A stretch of 64,000 nucleotides of DNA from Myoxocephalus aenaeus (taxonomy: Eukaryota > Chordata > Actinopteri > Perciformes > Cottidae). A program made the translations under genes and the position numbers. Positions 49,075 to 61,290 of the stretch are shown here, piece by piece; the stretch's first letter is position 1; each line of letters opens with the position of its first letter. The notes below the pieces were generated by a model. The model had not been told where the DNA came from, did not search any database, and saw nothing but the letters and a program-made list of their open reading frames with translations. Where the stretch lies: positions 5,436,001 to 5,500,000 of the forward strand of contig JBAMJR010000089.1 of the NCBI GenBank assembly GCA_038501785.1. Direction: 5' to 3'.

Positions 49075-49571
49075 GTGCTGCAACTAACGATTATTTCTAA
49101 TGCCACTTAATAATTTTTCAATAATTTATTTCAGTAATCTGGTAATTATTTAGTACTATAATTGTCAGAAAATACAGAAAATATAATACAGTAATCAAAG
49201 ACCACCAGTTTTGACAGTTGATTAATCATTTTGAGCCATGTTACATTTATGGGTCCAGCATCATAATTTAATAATACTGGGGATTCGTTTTTATTTTTCT
49301 GATTTATATGACTGTAAATTGCACATCTTTGAGTTTTAGTTGGTGTTCAGACCAAAAAACATCCATGCGTTAAATAAATGCAAAGGGCTGCATTGATGGT
49401 TGTGTTTTGTTTTAGGTCAATTCATTTGAAGAAATCACTATCTCGACTTCTATATTTGTGATGGGCTTTAAAAAATATATATTTTCTGACATTTTATAGA
49501 CTAAACAAAGAATCAATGAATTGTAAAAATAGGCAGATAATCAACAATGAAAATAATCCTTACTTGCAGCC
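49075..49571. mobile_element. Diverged inverted-repeat element of the GCTGCAACTAACGATTATT family
   Basis: The left end GTGCTGCAACTAACGATTAT is mirrored by AATAATCCTTACTTGCAGC at the right, an inverted repeat. Inside, AATTGTCAGAAAATAC and TTTTCTGACATTTTATAGAC are also in inverse relation. I recognise this as a very frequent teleost dispersed element. A fragment with GTTGATTAATCGAAAC near 45405 may belong to the same family. Confidence 0.65.
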
Positions 49572-49745
49572 TCAAAGTCTGTGATGAGATACTTGTGTTC
49601 AGGACGTAGATTAAAGATGAAAACTCTCTTTCTGTCAGTGCACAGGTACCAACCAGCTGTATCTGAATTCATGCACACTGGCAAGACTCCAGTGCTTTCA
49701 GCATCCCATCACCTGGGCAGCAGATAAAACCAACTGGTTTATATC

Positions 49746-49857
<112 letters not shown>

Positions 49858-50226
49858 CAGTCCATTGATGTGGGCCTTCTTGTGTGGGATTAAAGAAAGA
49901 AGACAGCAGGAAGGAAAGGACAAGACTTTGGCCCCAGAATTTTTGGAGTATTTTCAAAAATCTAATGTGCAAATGATAACAGCGGTTCATCCAAACTGTG
50001 TGTGTGGTCAGGTGTTGACGCACACGCAAGCATGTTCTCACACACACAGCATTGCCCACACACATACTGTATGCACACGCACAACGACTCAGTGATTGGA
50101 GCCTTTGGTCTTCATCAGGTCAATCAGTGGAACTATGAGACCTGGAGGCTTTGAGGCTGGATGTCCTTCTGCTTCCAGACTTCAATGTGGCCTGTTCCAG
50201 TAACTCCTGAGCAAATACAGACCATC

Positions 50227-50230
<4 letters not shown>

Positions 50231-50306
<76 letters not shown>
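50231..50306. repeat. (TG)n(AG)n compound microsatellite
   Basis: About 32 TG units followed directly by about six GA units. Confidence 0.97.
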
Positions 50307-51240
50307 TTAAAGAGTGGGAAGGAGGAGGAATTGTAATAGTAGGAGCTGGGAACAAGCTCTGTGTGGGGTACGAAATGAAAATTAAGGGCTATGACCTCAT
50401 TGTCATTTACTGTAACACACATTACACGTTATCCATCAAGGTCATTAGCACAAGTGTCAGCTCCGGGGCATCCATAATGCTCAGGGGTCTGCTCGGACAT
50501 CACGTGCAGGTGTTGTGGTGCATGTGATCAGCAGTTGGGAGTATGCTCTGAATGGAGTTTGTTCATTAAAGAGTAAAAGACGTTTGTTGTTGCTATCACA
50601 TTGGGGGCCCACCTGCGGCCGCCTGTGAGCATGTGCGTGTATCATGTGTATCAGCTTGCTTCATACTCAGAGCAAAGCCCACCACAGGCAGAGCCCACCA
50701 GAAGGTGCACAGATGTGCCGCTGGCTACAAGCAGAGGTAGGTCTTGCGTTTAGAAGTGAGAGCTCGCTCTCATATGGCGTATGGCAGTAATAGTGAAATC
50801 TGACATCACTTCTACTCTGAAATATTACAGCCAGAGAAGGAAGACAGATTGCAAAACAATTTGGTGGAGAAGGAATATTCATGATCTTTCTTTAAAATGA
50901 AGTTATGTGCGGACACTGATAAGGAAAGCGCGTAATCACGGCGTTCCACTCCACTGGTGGTTTGTGTGACAGCGAGTGATTGATTTTGTTTGTGTTGGGG
51001 ATTTCTGAAAAATATATGTTTAGCCTGAATTGAGAACCACATCAGTAGGAAGACCACCAGCTCCTTCCTCAACTTGAAGGTTAACACATTTCTGTCCTCC
51101 ACACGCATGAATCAAGAGCTTCATGAATGCACATTAAAGGATTGGTTCGCCCCAAACAACTTAACGAATATAACACAATGGAGGCGAATGGAATTGTGTT
51201 TGTGGTGAGGACAGACTAGAATAATTAATTACATTTAAAT

Positions 51241-51610
51241 TAGACAAAGAGTCTACAGCCATGCCAGCATCTGTGTGAGGTTTAGGCATACTGGGGCTTT
51301 AAGCTAAATACTGTTGGCATGCTAACATGCTAATATTGAATAGGTATAAAATGTACCTTGTTAACGATCTTAGTTTATAGTATTAATAATGCATTTTATA
51401 TAATGATGACTTTCATGGCACTCAATGCCACCTTACATCACATACAATTCATAATAAAACATACAACAAACAACTGTGTTAGCATGCTTAGCTAATTGTG
51501 TTATTGGCTAATTAGCGCTAACTAAAGTCTGATCAGATTAACACTGATTTTCTGGTATTTGCTCATAAACCAAAGTGTTGGACAAATGAAAGGATTGATG
51601 GATATATTGA
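51241..51610 (+). repeat. Dispersed teleost repeat copy (CTACAGCCATGC / TGCTAACATGCTAA family)
   Basis: The copy opens with TCTACAGCCATGCCAGCATC, continues with TTTAAGCTAAATACTG, GGCATGCTAACATGCTAATA and GCTAATTAGCGCTAAC, and ends with CATAAACCAAAGTGTTGGAC. This order matches a common teleost repeat and overlaps in content with the copies at 12240 and 60940. Confidence 0.7.
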
Positions 51611-52599
51611 CATTTTTCTTTAGAGACAATTAGGATTATTATCAATCAAGGAGATGACAACTGATATTTGAACCAATAAGTATGTTGAAGAAATTGTAGT
51701 AGTAGAATAGCAAACTCCAACACAAAACTTTGTTTAAATTCTTTTAAGCACATGTTTAAATAAATGCTGCAATAGAGAACTTTTTAAAATATTATCTTTA
51801 AAAAAGAGCTATTACTCTTCCAATGCTGACACCTTGCACAAATGGCAGACGGCCTTCCCTGGCGTAGGTCGTGTGTAAAACTCCCACACAGCATTTTCAA
51901 ACCTTTTGTCAGCACTTTTTGGGAGTGAGAGAGGAAGAGTATGGAGTGAAGTCGTCAAGTGATATCCCAATGAAGTGTTTTAATTACACTCTATTTAAAG
52001 TGACAAATAGAGTGACGTCTCACTCATATGAACGAAATCCACGTGATATTTGTCTGGTGTATAAAGGTCTGTCTCGTCACTGCGCTGCGTCTTTATAAAC
52101 TATGATAATCTGGTCATGAATCACATTTCTCATCCGGGCCCCGTCTCACTCCCTCTTCCTCTCCGAGGGGTTCTCATACAACTGAAGTTACATCCAGTAA
52201 CTACTATCAGCCTACTAAGAACGTTACCAGCAGACTACTTTATTCTATTGGAATGTGGCGTTTGTTACTTCTTCAATAATATCTGCTGCCACACAGCTCT
52301 GCTCGCTCACTGGAGCAGCTCCAGTCTGCGGTCGTCTTTACCCATCTGTGGTACAGCGGCCTGATTGACAATTACTCATGACCTGTAACCAATCAGATAG
52401 TGCTGTGGTGGGACATGGAGTGAGACTACACAGTGGCTTCTACAGTTAAGGACAGAGACAGGTGGCTGCATCAGAGACAAAGTAGCACATTTATTTTATC
52501 TGCTTTCAGATAAAAAATATAAGGATTTTGATAACCATAAAGATTGTGAATACCGAGACCGATTATTGGTCAATCCCAAGTGTGGTTATCTGTCCCACA

Positions 52600-52690
52600 T
52601 TTCACGTCAATTCATTTTGATAGTTGTTGAGTTTTTTCAGTGGACCAAAGCAGAATATGACCGTCAGAGCCATGCCACTAATATGGTCTT
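52600..52690 (+). repeat. Short fragment of the AATTTCATGGCAATCC family
   Basis: ATTTCACGTCAATTCATTTT, GATAGTTGTTGAG and GTGGACCAAAGCAG match in order the 3' portion of the copy at 60940-61290 (TTTCATGGCAATCCATCCAA, AGTTGTTGAGATATTTCAGT, ACCAAAGTGG). Confidence 0.55.
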
Positions 52691-55600
52691 TGCAGAGGCT
52701 GCATCTCTGGACCATTCACACAAAAACGTTGGAACTATTTATATTGGTAGAAAGTACTCAAAGTACTCGAAAGTAAAAACAGTTGGTTTTTCATGTTGTG
52801 AACACCATAAAAGAATTAGGGGTAGTGGTATAAATCTAAAAACCTAAAAGGTACAAATCTGGCCAAATAAAACTCAAACTATATTCATGGCAAGAAGAAG
52901 GTAAGTGAGAAAACATGTTTTTTTATTAGCGTTCCTTGTATTCCACCAGCAAACGCAGCTAAGTGAATTAATACCAAATGGCTTTCAGACATATCCCTGC
53001 CAAGTGCCAAAGTCGGGATTGCCCCTTTTTCGTCCAGAAACCACAAATGTAGCAGATTAAAGCTATACCACCACCCAGTCTGCCAATACCAACTAGCTTC
53101 ATCTGCCATTTAAAGACTTCTAATCCATCATTAGCAGAAAGTTAGGTCTGCGCTTGCCACAAGCTTTTCTTTGCACTGTTAGTGAAATCTGCTCTGACTT
53201 GCTGCCGCCAGGTTCGATAGTTGCATTGAAACACGTGTGTACATACAATGGAAATTGTCTCATTTCCTGACAACAGCATGCCCTCTCTCCAACTCGTAAA
53301 ACTTGTTTATCTCATTTTAAGTTCCTTCAATAAAAATCATTTTTTATAGCAAGTCTCCCTGCTTGTTTATTCCCAACAACTTCCTTTTGATCCGGTCCCA
53401 CAAGTGTCACGCTGAGGGCACGGTGTCAGTCTTACTGTAAATCAGGAACCCAGTTTTCCGAGTACCATGACACACGGCACAACCGGTAATGACCACGGGG
53501 AGGTTCGTGGTGAAATTGGGGGTGAAGTGGGAGCAGAGCAGGGGTGTCCAGCAATGCGTCACCAATCCCCTGAGTGCTTTCATCTCCTCTGATAAGTGCC
53601 ATACCTAATCAGGTTAAAGCAGCGCATGCCACGGAAGGAGAGGAAATTCCAGCCAAAACGGTAACGTATCTGTTCCGCTCTCATGCGTCGCATTCCTCCA
53701 GCTAATTAGGAGTAAATATCTGACCCCGGAGAGAAAACGTCCACATTAGTCCAACCAGTCAGTCGGTGTGGTCCATCTGCACTCTCTCTTTTGCTCTCCT
53801 CCCCCGCCCCCCTCTTTCCTCTCCCCTCTCACCCTAATTTGGCCCACAGATGACAAAAAACATAGGGGAGTTCTCAGTAGGTTTCTTTCTTTCTTCTACG
53901 GCTCCCCTCCTTTTTCTTCTTCAGCGTTAGGCTCCATCATTACTGACAGGCTATCAGTTGTTCTCATACCAGATTATCTACTGCCAATGACCTCCAGGTC
54001 GTGGCAGCGTGCTCTCTGCCACTTTCTCTCTTTGCTTTGCCTTTGTCTGGCCCCAGATACACTTCAATGAGTTTTAAGGCCTTGCTGACTCCAAATCAAA
54101 GATACTAATGATTGTAGCTCCAATTTGAGTTTTGATAGTTCTGGTTAAGGAGAAGCCTAAACACCATAGTGCGTTATTCCTAAAATCACTCTGATTAAAT
54201 CAAATGTATTGGAGATAGTCATGACTGATGAAAACAAAACAAGGCTTTAGTTACACTGTTTCTTGTGCTGTTTTATTGATATACAAATAGTGTGTTTGAG
54301 CGTTATGTTTCCTCACTCTCTTCACTTGAGACTGAAACGGATTTCAAGTTGCCATGACAATTCTTATTGCAGAAATGCTGAACTATCATCTGCTAGTGAA
54401 AATTATATGAAGTTCTGCAGCCAGAAGGAGTTGAGAGCAGGATCTAAGTAATCTTATCATCAAAATGTAAGTCATGAAAACAGAACTTTCCATCACAAAG
54501 GGATAGTTTTTGTCTTTGAAAAAAGAAAAAGAAAAGATGAACTCTCGTTCATAAAATATAGTAACAATAAAATGTTTATTTGTGTGGTCTCATCCCAACC
54601 CTTTCTCAAAATCACGTTTCCATACAAACAAGCGGCTTTCCCAATTACACATGGAAACATATTTTCTCCCAGATTAAGGTTTTAGTTTTAACCATGTGGT
54701 TAACTTAGTAAATACAATAAATACAAGAAAATGACTTGGTTAGATTTAATAAAATATTGGTTTACCTGAAACTTCTGTTATGTTATTTAAGTTATGGATT
54801 CAAATAAATCCATTTTCGCACACAAGACACTAACAGGGGTCTCCTGGGTGTCCTGCTGGTCAGCAATGGAGTCTCAAAGCTCTAGCACTAATGATGTTGT
54901 TTTGCTTTTTATGAGATGTTGGGATCATGCCCTTTTATTTGTATATGAGCGAAATTACCTCTCCTTCCTGCTGGGGTAATCAGACTGGATTGCCATTTAA
55001 TTTCACATCATTAATTGGTATTTTTGAATCAATTACCAAATTAGACATGGCCGTCATAGAGGGATGTACAAAATCTTTAAAACATAGGTGTAACATTTTC
55101 CGGTTTCTCCTGGAATGCATTATTAGAGTTACACACGGTTGTACACACAAAATAATACCATAATGTAACACAAGCGCATTAATAGAAATCTGAAAACATG
55201 GATTTTGTTTGATATGTGAAATCCAGAGAATCCAGCTACTGTGCAGCCTAATTACAGTATCCAACATAATTGTGTTGTTGGGCTTGCGACACAGGAGCAA
55301 ACTGCAGGCAATGCTTCTCATTGAGTTTCCTCGGCTGACTTTGGTGTGTGGCGTAAGTGTGCCAAACACCACCGTTATTTGTTGACTTAGCCTTTCATGC
55401 TTTGAATAAAAAAAGGAAACAAGCAAGGATGAAATCTAATGAAGCCTGAGGTCCATTTGTATCTGACAAACATTGTTCTGAACAGAACCTTTGTGCTTTG
55501 TTGATTTCATCAATCTGCAGGGAAAACGTGTTGCAATACATGTTCAACCCTGGCGTCCATGTTCAAAGAAACAGTAACATATCCAAAAATTATTTTCATG

Positions 55601-56010
55601 TCATTGTCAGCTTCATGTCATAATCAATTTCTGCAAGATTTTTCACACCACACTCCGACAAATCAAAACAGTCCGCAGTAATTTGGCTGCTTCCATTCAC
55701 AGTCCATGTATTTATAACTACGCAAACAGACTCACTTTATGTCTCATCAGCTGACGTACGCAGCATGCCACACACATAGCAGCAGGAAGCAGCCCAGTGT
55801 AATACACTTGGAGCTGTTTACATTGCATTACAGGGAGAGGACGGTGCTCGAGAAGCACATCATCATCCTGACCCATGATCCTGACCCGTGTGCAAGTGGA
55901 TGTCAAGCCGCAGTCCACATGTTCCAAACCGGACTGCGGTCAAGAGCAACATTAGCAGGGGTTTGGCAGGAAACTTCAAGATTGTGATAGAACTACAGTG
56001 GGCAGGAAAG

Positions 56011-56016
<6 letters not shown>

Positions 56017-56054
<38 letters not shown>
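56017..56054. repeat. (GT)n microsatellite
   Basis: About 17 GT units followed by GCGTG. Confidence 0.95.
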
Positions 56055-56055
<1 letters not shown>

Positions 56056-56748
56056 CTCTCTCACCACCTCCTTTATGCAACGCTGCACTTGCGTGTTATG
56101 AAGCATAAAGTTAGGCTCTGTAACAGCAAACATGATGTAAAAATCATATGGCGCACAAGACTTGCGTAGGAGGGACAAATGTTTCCAAGGCCGATGACAG
56201 ATCTCTACGCATACAGGAGCTGTCATGATCCCTGATTGTAGAGACGGTGTAAGGCACCAAAAAAGGCTGCATCAACTTCAGTGTGTTCAACAAGGCATTC
56301 GTCAACAAGGAGGGGAGGACTGAGTGGTGATGATGATATTGCTAGGTTATGTCGTGGCAGCAGCATTATGAACACTAGAGTGTAGTAACCCACATAAAGT
56401 GCTCTCACACACCACTTTAGTTTATAAAGCATCTGAAGACCACATTCGTGTGCAGCAGCTAGCATTTACACCCGGGTGGCTCACAATATTCTTTTTTTTA
56501 CCCATATTTACTCTGTGGAAGGTAATTAGCGTGCTGATCAGAAACCATATTTATTCCCTTGTGGTAAACCACAGCACTTTTTCCACTTTGAAGTGTTTGC
56601 TGAGCAAAAACAACAACATCTAAATGTTTCCAGATAATAAGACAAAAACTATTTTCAGCTTGATGTGACTTTTGTTGAGTGCTGGTTCTTTTGAATGGGT
56701 GGAAATTATGGCTGACTGAAATAAAGTAATTCATATGTACACATGTTC

Positions 56749-56773
56749 TATATATATATATATATATATATAT
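56749..56773. repeat. (TA)n microsatellite
   Basis: Twelve TA units. Confidence 0.93.
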
Positions 56774-57045
56774 TCATTATAAGGACTACAATGAGGCCAA
56801 ATACCACCTCGGTGGTGTTCCACTCTATTCATTTTCTATACTCCTCTGTGGTTATAACCAATTATGGCCATAGCTGCATATTATGTGAAACATTACTCAG
56901 TGTAGAAACACACTAAATGTTATGGTTTAGATGGGAAGAAATTTTGCGCGTCTCCACCTAATAAATAATTACATATTATATTTCATAAAAGTGCTCTTTC
57001 TTCAGTTTTGGAGCTCCTCTGTTCAGCCCTCTTTCAGTGAATGTC

Positions 57046-57250
57046 AAACCTGCAATAACGGATTTTTTTGGCATGTGGAAACAAGTTGTGAACACAACAC
57101 TGACTTATGATCCCTGTTTAAGTTTATATTCCAAACATTTTAGCACACAGTTGTTTATTTACACATCTAGCAGTTACAGAGCAACATCATCATTTATTTG
57201 GAGTCATGCTTATGGCCACCCGGTAAAAGTAAGTCCAATAGTTACTCTCT
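57046..57250. repeat. Partial copy of the inverted-repeat element at 43042-43510
   Basis: Shared motifs in the same order are CTGCAATAACGGATT against GCTGCATTAACAGATT, ACAGAGCAACATCATCATTT against CAGAGCAACATTTACATT, and GTAAAAGTAAGTCCAATAGT against GAAAGTAAGTCCAATATT. The right inverted repeat is not evident. Confidence 0.6.
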
Positions 57251-59624
57251 TTTAACGTATTTTGGTCTGAGCAACTTCTGAAGGAAGTATCTGGATCTAA
57301 TGTTCATTAGCCAGGAAAAAATGTCAAATGGTCTGGAAAACCACATGTTGTGTATTGTTATTATATTTCAACATTCTCCCCTTTTCTCTTTTCGCTAGGA
57401 GTGAACTACTAGGTTATCTGCCAGAGTGCCCCAAAATGAATATAATTGTATCTGAAAGGGCTAAATTATGTTCAGGATAATATTAACGTTCAAATCAATT
57501 CTAGTTCATGCACGAGAATACTATGAAGAGGCTTTATGTTGTGGAAACGCTGTGAACAAACCCTCGAGTCACGTCACAAAGGCTGGTTACAACTTAGGGG
57601 ACTCCTCCGGTTGCAAAAATACATTCGATAAAGCAGGGTATGCTTCAGAATGTGGCTGCCTCGGGAATAACTGGTTGCTACCACTGTGTTGTTCAATCTG
57701 GGAGTTGTCTATGTCCTCGTCTTACAACTTTAACCCTTTCACAATCTGTTTTCAGTTCATAAGAATTAAAAAACACGATGGCGATGGGCAAAATGCCAAA
57801 CTCAAGGGTTCAAAACCATAGTCCCAAAACCGATGGGTGACGTTATGGTGACTAGGTCCACTTTTTATATACATACTATTGCTTTTTTTTTTTTACTGAA
57901 AACTGCTTCTGTTGAAAAATATGCTACAATATGACAGTATAACGGTGAGAGTGAATAAAAACGAATACATTGTGGGCCTCGAGAGTTTGAGAAAAGTTTG
58001 CATGAGTTGTCGATTTATGCGAAGAGTATATTTTGCTAACTCTGCTAACATGCTATGCATGTTTATATTCAGCAAAATACAAATTTGTAGTACCTTGCCT
58101 TCAGACAAATCCTTTTACTTTCTGAAAGAGTTTGTCTGTTTTATGTTATAATAGTGCATATTTGTAGGAGTCCTGCAAAGATGTTATCGTACTAATTTAT
58201 ATATCAAATTATAGTTGTATTCCTATATTCTTTTTTTCTAATTTGTCTTTCTTATATTATATTTTGTTGTGTTTCCACTCAACTCAACTAGTTATTGAAC
58301 AATCTCACCTCAAAGTCCATTAAGTAGTGGTTCTGGAGCTTTCAGTCACATCATATGATCTTCATCAGCATATTGACAGGTGTGCCCCTGGTCATGTTTT
58401 CTTTCTTTTTTCTGAGCACTTAATGTAGTTCTTGTCTATTTCGGCTAACTAATTGAGTCCATTCTTGAGCTTGAAAGTAGAAGTTGACAAAACAATCTCA
58501 CCTCAAGGTCCATTTAGTAGCTGTTCTGGAGATTTCGATCATATCACATGAGCTTGATCAGCAGATGAATTTGGGTTTGAGTTTGGGTTTCTAAGGTCAA
58601 GAATGAACTTTGAATTTTGTTGTCACCATTTTTCTTAATTTTCGATGTTATAACCAGTATATTGAATTGTTAATCTAAAAATTTGTCTTTTATCAACTAG
58701 GCACACGACTTGTCAAACTACAGGCAAATAGGAACATTTGACATGGTAAAAATCAGAGTTTACAAATAATCCACAAGTGCTGCTCAACACACACACACGG
58801 ACATACACACGGGTCAGCGGTCTGTGGTTTGAGCCTTGTTGTAGTCAGACAGCATGATGAAGTGTGTAGAGACCAGAAGAGAAAGAAAAGTGCTTCCTGG
58901 GCAGTGATGTGTGACAGGAGATATCAGAGAACTGGTGCAGGGTCAACCGTCGCTGACAGCCACCACACCTCTTGACATTCACCCGAGACCCCGGGAGTTG
59001 TGCTACGCAGATATGGGTCAGTGGAGGCTGGAGATGTGCGGGTTCATCACCTCAGTGTGTGTGCGTGTGTAATGGTCGTTTAGTTTTTGTGTCTGTGCAA
59101 ACTTTTTGTGTCCCTCCGCTTGTATCCACACTATCTGATTCCCCTCGGAGCAGCACCGACTACATAGGTGGTCCTGAGCCGTGAGGAGAAGAGGCAGTGA
59201 GCAGGTAACCTAAACCTCCAGACCCCCTGCCTGCAGCTGCCTGATCTCCTCCCTCAGGAACCGGGGCTTCTTTTTCTCTGCGCTTTGTTCTCCACCCTGC
59301 AGAACATTAGCACCACAATGACCTCAACAGAGAAACCCGAGTCCATAAAAACCTAATGGAGTAGGATGAAGGAGGCAGGCTGAGTGGACGGGTAGCTGAC
59401 CAAAAAAAAAAAAAGGTTGCCAATTTTGTCAGGTTTATATTCTCCTAAAATCCTGAACTAGAATTACTGCCTCGAGGTTGTATGTCACCGCGCACCAGTC
59501 AGGTTGCAGTTTACATCCACGTCCGTCCAAAATGTCATCATTTTATCCTCTTAGACATTTGTATTACAATTGAAATGATTAGCACTTGAATTCTTGATTT
59601 ATAATGAAAAATGTGTTTTCTAGG

Positions 59625-59960
59625 TTGTAATGTGCTTTGACCACCAACATCTTATCAGCTTATCCTTGAGTCCAGGTTTGAGAGTTTTGAGGAAGATTTG
59701 AAGAAATTTGCACAAGGCGTACCTGAGATACCATGTTCACGATAATGGGTCAGGCGTGAGGGCACAATGATCTTCACCTTTGACTTTTGAGCACCAAAGT
59801 CTAATCAGTTCATCATTGGGTTCAGGTGGATGTTTGTGCCAAATTGGACAAAAATCCCTCAAGGCGTTCCTGAGTTATCGCGTTCACAGGAATGGACAGA
59901 CGGACAACAACTCTAAAACATAATGCCTCCGGTTCGGCCATGGCTGGCGCGGAGGCATAA
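59625..59960. repeat. Degenerate tandem dimer of a roughly 125-bp dispersed repeat unit
   Basis: Two related units follow each other. The first (from about 59641) has ACCAACATCTTATCAGCTTA and CACAAGGCGTACCTGAGATA. The second (from about 59794) has ACCAAAGTCTAATCAGTTCA and CTCAAGGCGTTCCTGAGTTA. Each then has a GTTCAC motif. The second ends GGACAGACGGACAACAAC and runs into GGAGGCATAA. No coding content. Confidence 0.7.
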
Positions 59961-60263
59961 AAAAGGGTCTTTATAGCGCTGATTTGGACCTTGCCAGAGG
60001 GGGTTTGTTTTTAAGTAGCAACTGCAGTTTTCGATTTGGGCTCGATCATTTTTCAAAAATATCCCCCTATCAGTGGGGAAGCAGGGGACCGCCATGGCAT
60101 GAAAATAATGGCCTGTCATTTTTCATCAACATTCCCGACAATGCATGACCCAGACTGGAGCCAGAACACACACTTAGGGAGCTGACACACAGCACAGAAA
60201 TACATCACTTGGGTCAGAGGGTCGGCCAGCGTCATGTTTACTGGGACCATGAGACCCTGCGTA

Positions 60264-60267
<4 letters not shown>

Positions 60268-60296
<29 letters not shown>
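60268..60296. repeat. (GT)n microsatellite
   Basis: About 14 GT units. Confidence 0.92.
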
Positions 60297-60300
<4 letters not shown>

Positions 60301-60939
60301 TCGGGGGTATAGTCCTCAACATCTTGGCTGGGAGTTAAAGACATGGGCTTCATCTGTAGGAGAAAGAAAGCAGAGAGAGGACGTAGGGCTTCCCCTATCC
60401 ATGTCTGCATGTCCTTCTTGTGCTTTTATTCGTACCATCAGGATGCATTTCTTGAGAGAAAGTCAAGCACACAAGCCCTTGAGCTGAGGGCCCTCTGGGA
60501 GAGGATGGCTGCGCCACACAGACCCCCACACCCCGAACCCCACTCTTAGCCCCCTTCTCAAATTAGATCTCAGGTCTAATCAGAGACAGCTTGGCGTTGT
60601 GGGTGGAAACTAGCCACAAACCTCATCTTCAAACGACTGTTGGTTGCTGTGAGAGGCCCCCCTGTTCTGTTGACTGGGCAGGATGGAGCACTGTAAGCGG
60701 CTCTCTCAATTCTCTTGACCACACAATGGAAAATGGGAGAGAGACCACACAACAATGAGTGATTTCCAACACAGCGGTTGACCTACACCGAGTTTCAGAG
60801 AGCAAACCTACTGGAATAATACTCCTTAAAAAAAAACAATATTTAATGTCTTTCTTTCTCTTGGATGACAGGTCAGGTTGTAAAACAAAAAAAATTATTA
60901 CGTTTGGACAGAGAGAGCAAAAGGTGCTTTTTTATTTGC

Positions 60940-61290
60940 CACTTAGAACTAACTAGCAAAGGCTCATGGGAATATCATTCGTTTTGCAGGAATTTGGTCA
61001 TAACCAAAGTATTCGGTAAATCAAAGATTCGACCTGATAGTGGTTCTACATGATAAGTTAGGTTGATCAGCAACGTTTCATCCTGCGGGGGACAAAAATG
61101 TACCAAATTTCATGGCAATCCATCCAATAGTTGCAATAGTTAAGGTGATACCAGACAAAATTCAGGGAATCATCAAATTCATTATGATGCATCGCCTAAG
61201 AACATTTATAGCAAATTGAATGGTCTAATCTACCCAGCAGTTGTTGAGATATTTCAGTCTCTACCAAAGTGGCCAACTGGCCACACATCT
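60940..61290 (+). repeat. Dispersed teleost repeat copy, 3' portion
   Basis: It contains ATGGGAATATCATTCGTTTT, ATTTGGTCATAACCAAAGTA, CAAATTTCATGGCAATCCAT, CCAATAGTTG, then TTGTTGAGATATTTCAGTCT and ACCAAAGTGGCCAACTGGCC. It looks like the downstream continuation of the repeat seen at 51241, with a partly duplicated tail. Confidence 0.7.
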
